This document shows, one piece after another, positions 58,047-64,000 of a stretch of DNA of 64,000 nt; within the stretch, counting starts at the first letter, position 1; each line of letters begins with the position of its first letter. The notes below the pieces were generated by a model, which worked only from the letters and a program-made list of their open reading frames with translations, did no database searches and was not told the origin of the DNA. Origin of the DNA: Clostridia bacterium (lineage in GTDB: Bacteria > Bacillota > Clostridia > Christensenellales > CAG-138); contig JAFRRO010000091.1 in assembly GCA_017428025.1 (NCBI GenBank), positions 1-64,000 on the forward strand. The letters are read 5' to 3'. Made by a program: the position numbers and the translations under genes.

Positions 58047-58123
58047 TGGCGTGCCCGACACGATTTGAACGTGCGGCCTTCAGAGTCGGAGTCTGACGCT
58101 CTATCCAGCTGAGCTACGGGCAC
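58047..58123 (-). tRNA. tRNA-Arg (anticodon CCG)
   Basis: A 77-base cloverleaf on the minus strand. The acceptor stem is GTGCCCG with CGGGCAC, the D arm GCTC with GAGC, and the anticodon arm TCAGA-CTCCGAC-TCTGA gives anticodon CCG, which reads the CGG arginine codon. The T arm is GCACG with CGTGT around TTCAAAT. The discriminator base is G, and the CCA end is encoded. A terminator follows at once, so it is a single-gene transcript. Confidence 0.95.
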
Positions 58124-58216
58124 AGGTTTTTTGCCTGCCTATTATAACACAGCTTTCTGTTCGTTGCAAGCAGAAAAAACGGGAATCGCCGTTCGCGTTC
58201 GCATGCGCTTTTTGGC

Positions 58217-58245
58217 TTGCAAAAGCCGCGGATATCCCGTATAAT
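58217..58245 (+). promoter_or_regulatory. Promoter of the DUF1015 gene
   Basis: TTGCAA (58217-58222), a 17-base spacer and a perfect TATAAT (58240-58245). Confidence 0.75.
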
Positions 58246-58286
58246 GATAATTGTACAAAAATGCAATTTGCAAAGGAGATCGAAAC

Positions 58287-59603
58287 ATGTACGAAAACAA
58301 AATCGGTGTTCTGGTACCCAATGTGATGCTTCCCCCGAAGGGGACGGACTTTTCGAAGTGGGCGGTCGTCGCGTGCGACCAGTTCACCTCGCAGCCCGAA
58401 TACTGGGAGGCGGCGCGCGCCTACATCGGCGACGCTCCGACGACGCTCGACCTGTTCCTGCCGGAAGCGTTCTTGGGCAAGGACGGCGAAGCGGAGCGCA
58501 TCGCAACGATCCGCAGCAACATGCGCGAGTATATGGCGAAGGGCATCCTGGAAACCAAGCCGCAGGGCTTTGTGCTGGTCAGACGTTCCGTGGCGGGCAA
58601 CACGCGCTGGGGACTTGTCATGGCGCTCGATCTCGAATGCTATGATTATAACAAGGGCGCAACGACGCTGATCCGCGCCACCGAGGGCACGATCGTCGAG
58701 CGCATTCCGCCGCGTCTCAGAATCCGCGAGGGCGCGCCGCTGGAGCTGCCGCACATCCTCGTTCTGATCGACGATCCGAAGCGCACCGTCATCGAGCCGC
58801 TCGCCCAAAAGACCGACGCGCTCGAAACGGTCTACGACACCGATCTCATGCTTGACGGCGGTCACATCACCGGCTGGCTCGTCGACGGCAAGGCCGACGT
58901 GCAGGGCGCGATCGACGCGATGACCGCGCTGACCGACGCCGACGCGTTCCGCGCGAAGTACGGCGATCACGCGCCGCTGCTGTTCGCGATGGGCGACGGC
59001 AACCACAGCTTCGCAACCGCAAAGGCGAACTGGGAAAAGGTCAAGGCGACGCTGAGCCCCGAGGAGCAGAAGGACCATCCGGCGCGCTACGCGCTGGTCG
59101 AGGTCGAGAACGTGCACGACGACGGCATCGTCTTTGAGCCGATCCACCGCGTGCTGTTCGGCATCGGCGGCATGGAGGGCGCGGAGAAGCTGCTTCAAAA
59201 ACTGAAGGCGCAAAACGGCGACGCCAGAATCGAGCTTTCCGACGACATGCCGAAAGCCTCCGGCGGCGAAGTGCACACCATCCCGTTCTGCACCGGCAGC
59301 ATCTTCGGCGCGTTCGTCGTCGAGAAGCCCGCGGCGCAGCTTGCGGTCGGCACGCTCCAGAACGCGATCGACGCGCTCCTCAAGGAGACCGAGGGCGCGG
59401 AGGTCGACTACATCCACGGCGAAGCGGTCGTGCGCGACCTCGCATCCAAGCCGGACACGATGGGCTTCCTGCTCCCCGCGATGCAAAAGTCCGAGCTGTT
59501 CCCGACCGTCGTCTACGACGGCGCGCTGCCGCGCAAGACCTTCTCGATGGGCGAAGCGAACGAAAAGCGCTACTACCTCGAGTGCCGTAAGATCGAGAAA
59601 TAA
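58287..59603 (+). CDS. DUF1015 family protein
   Basis: A 438-residue cytoplasmic protein of the DUF1015 family, found in many anaerobes and thought to be an HTH- or serine-kinase-like enzyme. Family marks are KWAVVACDQFTSQPEYWEAA near the start, GGHITGWLVD, the FAMGDGNHSFATAKANWEKV motif near residue 235, and LVEVENVHDDGIVFEPIHRV. In some archaea and bacteria members act as SerK-type free serine kinases, but these are shorter and the assignment here is only possible. AAAGGAG lies 8 bases before the ATG. Repeat R3 and an aspartate kinase follow. Confidence 0.87.
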   Translation: MYENKIGVLVPNVMLPPKGTDFSKWAVVACDQFTSQPEYWEAARAYIGDAPTTLDLFLPEAFLGKDGEAERIATIRSNMREYMAKGILETKPQGFVLVRRSVAGNTRWGLVMALDLECYDYNKGATTLIRATEGTIVERIPPRLRIREGAPLELPHILVLIDDPKRTVIEPLAQKTDALETVYDTDLMLDGGHITGWLVDGKADVQGAIDAMTALTDADAFRAKYGDHAPLLFAMGDGNHSFATAKANWEKVKATLSPEEQKDHPARYALVEVENVHDDGIVFEPIHRVLFGIGGMEGAEKLLQKLKAQNGDARIELSDDMPKASGGEVHTIPFCTGSIFGAFVVEKPAAQLAVGTLQNAIDALLKETEGAEVDYIHGEAVVRDLASKPDTMGFLLPAMQKSELFPTVVYDGALPRKTFSMGEANEKRYYLECRKIEK

Positions 59604-59605
59604 GG

Positions 59606-59665
59606 ATTGAAAGCCTTCCCCTTTGAGGGGAAGGCGGCGCCGAAGGCGTCGGATGAGGTGGAAAA
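59606..59665 (+). repeat. Two-hairpin intergenic repeat, single copy (R3)
   Basis: GCCTTCCCCTTTGAGGGGAA then a GGCGCCGAAGGCGTC hairpin and GGATGAGGTGG. It lies between the DUF1015 and aspartate kinase genes on the same strand and may lower read-through between them. Confidence 0.7.
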
Positions 59666-59714
59666 CCGCTTTTTCGGTTATTTCTTAACAGCCCGCCCGA
59701 AATACGAGGTACGC

Positions 59715-61028
59715 ATGGTAAAGACCGTCAAGTTCGGCGGAAGCTCGCTGGCCTCCGCCGAACAGTTCCGAAAAGTCAAAGCGATCATCGAGCGTGACGC
59801 CGCAAGGCGGTACGTCGTGGTCAGCGCACCCGGAAAACGGTTTTCGGGCGACGAGAAGATCACCGATCTTCTCTATCGCTGTCAGGCGCTTGCCGCGTCC
59901 GGTCGGCCGTTCGACGCCGATTTTTCGAAGATCGCGGACCGCTTTACGGGCATTCGCGACGGGCTGGGGCTCGATCTTTGCATCGAAGCGGAGATCGACG
60001 AGATCCGCTCCCGCATCGAGGCGGGCACTTCGCCGGATTACGCGGCAAGCCGCGGCGAATACCTGAACGGTAAGCTATTGGCGGCATACCTCGGCGTGCC
60101 GTTTCTGGACGCGACGGAGTTTGTGCGCTTCCGCGACGACGGCACGTTCGACGACGACGCGACGCAGCGGCGCAGCGAAGTGCTGAAAACCTATGACCGC
60201 GTGGTGATTCCGGGCTTTTACGGACGTCGGCGCGACGGTTCGATCCGCACGTTCTCGCGCGGCGGCAGCGACATCACCGGCGCGATCGTAGCGCGCGGCA
60301 CGGAGAGCGACGTCTATGAGAACTGGACCGACGTTTCGGGCTTTCTGATGACCGATCCGCGCATCGTGCCGGAGGCGCAGACGATCGAAACGGTCACGTA
60401 CTCGGAACTGCGCGAGCTCAGCTACATGGGCGCGTCCGTGCTGCACGAGGATTCGATCTTTCCGGTGCGGCGCGCGCGCATCCCGATCCACGTCCTGAAC
60501 ACCAACGATCCAGAGGCAAAGGGCACGATGATCGTGCCGGACAGCATGGCGGGCGACAAGGAGCACGCAAGACCGCTGACCGGCATCGCGGGACGCCGCG
60601 GCTACACGGTCATCACGCTCACCAAGGACAACCTGCACAACGAACTCGGCTTTGCCTACCGGCTCATGGGCATTCTGGCGCGCAACGGCATCTCCGCCGA
60701 GCGCATGCCCTCCGGCATCGACACGATCTCGCTCGTCATCGACGACAAGCGGCTTTCCGGCAAGATGGATCAGCTCTATCACGACATCATGATCGAGTGT
60801 TCGCCGGACACGGTCGAGATCGCCAGCTGCATCGCGCTGATCGCCTCGGTCGGCATCGGCATGGTGCGCAACCCGGGCGTGGCGGCAAAGCTCTTTACGG
60901 CGCTGTCCGAAGCCGAGGTCAACGCGCGTCTCATCGATCAGGACAGCAACGAAATGAACATCATCGTCGGCGTCGAGCAGCGCGACTTCGAGCGCGCGAT
61001 CGAAGCGATCTACCGGGCGTTTGCGTAA
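59715..61028 (+). CDS. Aspartate kinase
   Basis: A 437-residue enzyme that phosphorylates aspartate at the start of Lys, Thr and Met synthesis. The kinase domain starts VKTVKFGGSSLASAEQFRKV and has FSRGGSDITGAIVA near residue 185. Two ACT domains at the C-terminus (YTVITLTKDNLHNELGFAYR and ASVGIGMVRNPGVAAKLFTA) should bind feedback inhibitors. The ATG at 59715 has GAGG 6 bases upstream; the open frame upstream is repeat R3. The gene is of the long monofunctional type seen in Clostridia, and a strong terminator follows. Confidence 0.93.
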   Translation: MVKTVKFGGSSLASAEQFRKVKAIIERDAARRYVVVSAPGKRFSGDEKITDLLYRCQALAASGRPFDADFSKIADRFTGIRDGLGLDLCIEAEIDEIRSRIEAGTSPDYAASRGEYLNGKLLAAYLGVPFLDATEFVRFRDDGTFDDDATQRRSEVLKTYDRVVIPGFYGRRRDGSIRTFSRGGSDITGAIVARGTESDVYENWTDVSGFLMTDPRIVPEAQTIETVTYSELRELSYMGASVLHEDSIFPVRRARIPIHVLNTNDPEAKGTMIVPDSMAGDKEHARPLTGIAGRRGYTVITLTKDNLHNELGFAYRLMGILARNGISAERMPSGIDTISLVIDDKRLSGKMDQLYHDIMIECSPDTVEIASCIALIASVGIGMVRNPGVAAKLFTALSEAEVNARLIDQDSNEMNIIVGVEQRDFERAIEAIYRAFA

Positions 61029-61033
61029 GTTTC

Positions 61034-61071
61034 GGGCGGTTGAAAGCAATCTTTCAACCGCCCGTTTTTTC
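61034..61071 (+). terminator. Strong terminator after aspartate kinase
   Basis: A 14-bp perfect stem, CGGGCGGTTGAAAG with CTTTCAACCGCCCG, four-base loop and six T. Confidence 0.95.
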
Positions 61072-61117
61072 AGTCCCCGCCGGCGATCCCTCACAAGGGA
61101 GCCAAGAACCTGCATCC

Positions 61118-61177
61118 AAAAGGCCTTCCCCTGGAGGGAAAGGTGGCGCGACGAAGGAGCGACGGATGAGGTGTTGA
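61118..61177 (+). repeat. Two-hairpin intergenic repeat, single copy (R4)
   Basis: GGCCTTCCCCTGGAGGGAAA then GTGGCGCGACGAAGGAGCGA and CGGATGAGGTG. The second hairpin is longer than in R3. Confidence 0.7.
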
Positions 61178-61204
61178 TACATTGACGTCTGCGGCGGCGC
61201 GAGA

Positions 61205-61936
61205 CTACCGGTATAATTTCACCCGGTCGCCGAACACCTTGAGAATCGCCTCGGTGAGGCGGTTTTTTTCTTCGCCCGAAAGGTCGTAGACCGTGAGCGT
61301 CTTCGGCGACATATTGACCAGCAGCTGCAGAATCCCGTCGGGCGCGCAGTCGACGTATTCGATGCGCACGTCGCCGTCGTCGCAGAGCGTGATCGTGCCG
61401 TCGGGATGGATGCAGACCGAAAGCGACAGGACGCGGCTACGACGACTTTCCGCAAAGCGGCGGAGCGTTTCCATCAGCTCCCCGTATTCCTTCTGCATCA
61501 GCACGTTTGCCGCCGCCTGCTCGACCGCGATCTCCCACAGCATCAGAAATTCCTGCATCCGAAACCGCAGAAACCCCTCGAGACAGACGGTGCGGTGTTC
61601 GTTGAGATAGTCCGTCAGCTTTGCGATCAGCACGGCGGGTTCCTCGCGCTTCTGCGCCGTTTCCAGCGCGCCGGAGAGCACCGCCTGCTTTTCCGAAAGC
61701 GAAAGCGGCAGCGCGTCCGTGAACTCCGCGAGCGCGAAATACCGCAGATCGCGTCCGAGTACGCGCGACAGCGCATGCGCGACCGCGCGCTCGGGCGATT
61801 CGCCGCGCACCTTCAGAAGCACGCCGTCCGGAACGGCTTCCAGAGAAAACGCGTTGTCGAGATCGCGCATCCGGCGATCCAAGAGTTTCGACAACGGCAG
61901 ATCATATTCAAACGTCAGGACTTGATAGACGACCAT
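61205..61936 (-). CDS. YtxC-like sporulation protein
   Basis: A 243-residue protein like YtxC, a putative sporulation protein of Bacilli and Clostridia. The best match is the middle region, VCLEGFLRFRMQEFLMLWEI and the KEYGELMETLRRFAESRRS helix. The C-terminal part (LSVCIHPDGTITLCDDGDVR and on) is also typical. It has no signal peptide or membrane helix. Its presence with sigH supports an endospore-forming lineage, though no other sporulation genes are in view. Confidence 0.8.
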   Translation of the reverse strand: MVVYQVLTFEYDLPLSKLLDRRMRDLDNAFSLEAVPDGVLLKVRGESPERAVAHALSRVLGRDLRYFALAEFTDALPLSLSEKQAVLSGALETAQKREEPAVLIAKLTDYLNEHRTVCLEGFLRFRMQEFLMLWEIAVEQAAANVLMQKEYGELMETLRRFAESRRSRVLSLSVCIHPDGTITLCDDGDVRIEYVDCAPDGILQLLVNMSPKTLTVYDLSGEEKNRLTEAILKVFGDRVKLYR

Positions 61937-62008
61937 GCAGCGCTCCTTTTCTGTATCCTATGCCCGCACGGCGTTAGTTTGTGCCGCATTGCGCGCAGAA
62001 AATACGCG

Positions 62009-62036
62009 CAAAAAAAGCGCCGTCGTTTGACGGCGC
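62009..62036 (-). terminator. Terminator of the PII/TrkA-C module
   Basis: On the minus strand, GCGCCGTC with GACGGCGC around a four-base loop, then a long T run, 17 bases after the stop of the TrkA-C protein. Confidence 0.9.
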
Positions 62037-62052
62037 ATGCGTTGTCTGTCGG

Positions 62053-62763
62053 TTAATTGTCGTCGAGACGCTCTTTTGCCTCGAACACGCTGGAGATCAC
62101 CTGAAAATTGCCGAACACGGTCAGCTTGTCGTCGATCCGGAACACAGTCTGCGCGGTTGCGGGCTCCGGCTTTTCGCCCCTGTGCTCCACGAGCATCACA
62201 AGGATGTTGTGCACCGGCTTCAAACCCGTTTCGGACAGAGGCAGATCGCGGAACGCTTCGGGGACCTGATGCACGATGACCTGCGCGATCACGTCCTCGC
62301 CGAGATAATCGAGCAGCAGAACGGTGTTGATGCTGCCGCGCCTCGTCACACGCCGCGCCAGCCGTTCGATGATCCGGTCGCCCCATGCGCGCACATTGGG
62401 CACGCGCATGAACGTGATGATGATCGCCGCCGCAAAGATCGGGATCAGGATACTGAAATAGTTTTTGAAATCGGTCAGCTTCAGCGACAGGAAGACGTTG
62501 ATGAACACGGATACGATCGTGATGTTGAACACGTATCCGAACAGCATCGTGATGCGCGCCAGCCGTCTTCTGGATTTGCTGGTGAGTAGCAGTTCGCTTT
62601 CGTGCGTGGTGAAGCCGCAGCCGGTCAGCAGCGAGATGACCTGAAACCGCGCTTTTTCGTCCGGCAGTCCCGTGAAGCGGAACAGCATGGCGAACAGCTC
62701 GGAGATCACCCAATAGACCAGAATGATGATGGAAAACAGCGTAAGCGCGAGGTAAATATTCAT
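62053..62763 (-). CDS. Membrane protein with a TrkA-C (RCK_C) domain
   Basis: A 236-residue protein. Membrane helices at the start (MNIYLALTLFSIIILVYWVI, a TM near ITMLFGYVFNITIVSVFINV, and FSILIPIFAAAIIITF) are followed by a cytoplasmic TrkA-C-like domain from about residue 135. That domain contains VIVHQVPEAFRDLPLSETGL, HNILVMLVEHRGEK and FRIDDKLTVFGNFQVISSVF. These domains bind nucleotides or c-di-AMP and gate ion channels. It has no ion pore of the Ktr type that I can see. AAGGCGG precedes the ATG at 62763. It is the last gene of a run with a PII-like protein and DUF1538. Confidence 0.78.
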   Translation of the reverse strand: MNIYLALTLFSIIILVYWVISELFAMLFRFTGLPDEKARFQVISLLTGCGFTTHESELLLTSKSRRRLARITMLFGYVFNITIVSVFINVFLSLKLTDFKNYFSILIPIFAAAIIITFMRVPNVRAWGDRIIERLARRVTRRGSINTVLLLDYLGEDVIAQVIVHQVPEAFRDLPLSETGLKPVHNILVMLVEHRGEKPEPATAQTVFRIDDKLTVFGNFQVISSVFEAKERLDDN

Positions 62764-62808
62764 AACATACCGCCTTTCTGTCGCCGTCGCGGAAGCGTTC
62801 CGCAAAAA

Positions 62809-63552
62809 TCAGTCGGCTTTTTGTTCGTCTTTCTGCGCATCCGGCGCTTTTTCGGGTTCCTCTTCGGCGTCATCGCTTTGCAGCAGCTTAAGACCTGCGG
62901 TGTCGCTTACGGGAAGCGAGAAGGCGATCGCCTTTGCGCCCGTTTCAAGCCCCGCTTTTTTCATGACGTTCTGCATGATCGCATTTTTTTGTTTCGTTGC
63001 GGTCACGATCAGGATCAGCTCCTTTTCCGAGGACAGCGAGATTCCGAAAAACTGCTCCGCGCGCTTCATGCCTGTGCCGTTCGCATGGATCACCGTGCCG
63101 CCGCCGGCGCCCGCTTCGCGCGCCGCGTCCATGATCTGTTCGCTGTATCCGCGATCGCCGATAATCATCAGCAGCTCCTGTTTTGTATGCTTCAATTCGC
63201 TTTCCTCCCCGTCATGCGCATAGTCCAGTCCGTCCGTGAAAAACGCAAGCTCGCGTCTGCCGCCGATGCTCGACATCGGCACGAGAAACGCGATGCCCGT
63301 GCCGGGAACGTCGATGCGAATCCTGCGTTCCAGCCCTTTTTTGACCGATTTCCAGACCGAATCGTTGATCACGGTCAGACACACCGCTTTTTCGGCGTTT
63401 TCAAGACCGAAGATGTTCAGGACCTGGCTCGTCGCCGTGCCGTGCGCGAGCATGATCAGGTTTCGGTCCAGTCCTTCCTGCCGGTACAGCGATAAAAATT
63501 CCGGAAGCTGCGCACGGTTCATGATCGTGCACATCAGATACAATTTGCTCAT
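62809..63552 (-). CDS. Tandem PII-like (GlnB-like) regulatory protein
   Basis: A 247-residue protein with two GlnB-like ferredoxin folds. The first covers residues 1 to about 105 (KLYLMCTIMNRAQLPEFLSL, then the T-loop place HGTATSQVLNIFGL). The second covers about 120-225 (KQELLMIIGDRGYSEQIMDA, then AGAGGGTVIHANGTGMKRAE). An acidic disordered tail follows (DDAEEEPEKAPDAQKDEQKA). GlnB-like proteins sense nucleotides and 2-oxoglutarate and often gate transporters. Here it lies between a DUF1538 membrane protein and a TrkA-C membrane protein, so it may control either. Confidence 0.82.
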   Translation of the reverse strand: MSKLYLMCTIMNRAQLPEFLSLYRQEGLDRNLIMLAHGTATSQVLNIFGLENAEKAVCLTVINDSVWKSVKKGLERRIRIDVPGTGIAFLVPMSSIGGRRELAFFTDGLDYAHDGEESELKHTKQELLMIIGDRGYSEQIMDAAREAGAGGGTVIHANGTGMKRAEQFFGISLSSEKELILIVTATKQKNAIMQNVMKKAGLETGAKAIAFSLPVSDTAGLKLLQSDDAEEEPEKAPDAQKDEQKAD

Positions 63553-63563
63553 GCGCGCACCTC

Positions 63564-64000
63564 CTACAGCTCGATGATCGCGTAGTTCTCATCCGGCGTC
63601 TCCGCAGCAGGCGCTTTGACGCGCTGCTTCGAGCGAAGCACGGAAACGAGACCGAGGATCTGGATCGTGATGAGCGGCGTCATCGCAACCATTGCGACCA
63701 CGCCGAATGCGTCGGTCACCACATTGCCGCCGACCGTCACGCAGGAACCCATCGCGAACGGCAGCAGAAACGTCGCCGTCATCGGACCGGATACGACGCC
63801 GCCGGAGTCGAACGCGATCGCCGTAAACAGCTTCGGAACGAAGATCGACAGCACCAGCGCGATGCCGTAGCCCGGCAGCAGCATCCAGACGATCGGGATC
63901 CCGGTCAGCACGCGCAGCATCGCAAGTCCGACGGACAGCGAAACGCCGACGGAGAGCGAGGTCTTCAGCGCCTTGCCGGAGATCGCGCCGCCGGTCAGTT
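63564..64000 (-). CDS. DUF1538 membrane protein, partial
   Basis: About 145 C-terminal residues of a DUF1538 protein. The start lies beyond the window end, so the frame is open to position 64000. Hydrophobic segments (TGIPIVWMLLPGYGIALVLS, TATFLLPFAMGSCVTVGGNV and VAMVAMTPLITIQILGLVSV) and the GGAISGKALKTSLSVGVSLS stretch are family-typical. DUF1538 proteins are membrane proteins of unproven function and often occur with a GlnB-like protein. The DUF1538 to PII gap is 11 bases, so they are co-transcribed. Confidence 0.85.
   Translation of the reverse strand, partial: LTGGAISGKALKTSLSVGVSLSVGLAMLRVLTGIPIVWMLLPGYGIALVLSIFVPKLFTAIAFDSGGVVSGPMTATFLLPFAMGSCVTVGGNVVTDAFGVVAMVAMTPLITIQILGLVSVLRSKQRVKAPAAETPDENYAIIEL

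Overview
The window is about 64 kb from a GC-rich, Gram-positive, probably anaerobic and spore-forming Clostridia-like bacterium. The evidence is Shine-Dalgarno (SD)-rich genes, a SigH-type sigma factor beside mrnC and rlmB, a YtxC-like sporulation protein, the pth-mfd-PrsA/SurA-like order, a MEP isoprenoid pathway with fused IspDF, and lipoproteins with no sign of an outer membrane. A gut or rumen habitat is inferred from the glycosidases and sugar genes. I cannot place it to genus.

Region 1 (1-12.2 kb) is accessory. It holds the end of a carbohydrate-binding protein, a GH3 glucosidase lipoprotein, pgi bracketed by direct repeats, and a decaying sugar-use zone. In that zone a methyltransferase and a GH2 gene are cut and joined tail to tail, followed by an AraC regulator, xylulokinase, DUF4867, an isomerase relic with an ochre codon, and an Fn3 relic. 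It ends with a base-poorer secreted protein whose stop codon overlaps a 31-residue acidic peptide gene.

Region 2 (12.4-21.9 kb) is rich in peptidases: tldD and pmbA/tldE on the plus strand, then a seven-gene minus-strand run (WalJ/YycJ-type hydrolase, rlmH, a FAD protein, an unknown, a clostripain-family C11 peptidase, a tiny membrane protein, an M32 carboxypeptidase).

Region 3 (21.9-49.2 kb) is mostly core: ispE, an ECF S component, degV, a DUF368 lipid-carrier transporter with an inserted domain, htrA, uppP, rqcP, ispDF, uvrA, a broken DUF559 gene, a YdcF protein, msrA, pepT, argS-serS, the mrnC-rlmB-sigH run, pth-mfd and a SurA/PrsA-like lipoprotein.

Region 4 (49.2-56.2 kb) is a citrate locus. 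Aconitase and isocitrate dehydrogenase run one way; citC, a citX-citG fusion and a LysR regulator run the other. Between them lies a 21-bp inverted repeat placed about 60 bases upstream of both predicted transcription starts. It is the most interesting regulatory structure here.

Region 5 (56.2-64 kb) has a zinc-ribbon protein, a phosphodiester glycosidase-like lipoprotein, tRNA-Arg(CCG), a DUF1015 protein, aspartate kinase, YtxC, and a membrane module of a TrkA-C protein, a tandem PII-like protein and a DUF1538 protein (cut by the window end). Copies of a two-hairpin intergenic repeat lie near 15.2, 33.3, 59.6 and 61.1 kb. No rRNA, CRISPR array, prophage or insertion sequence was seen.
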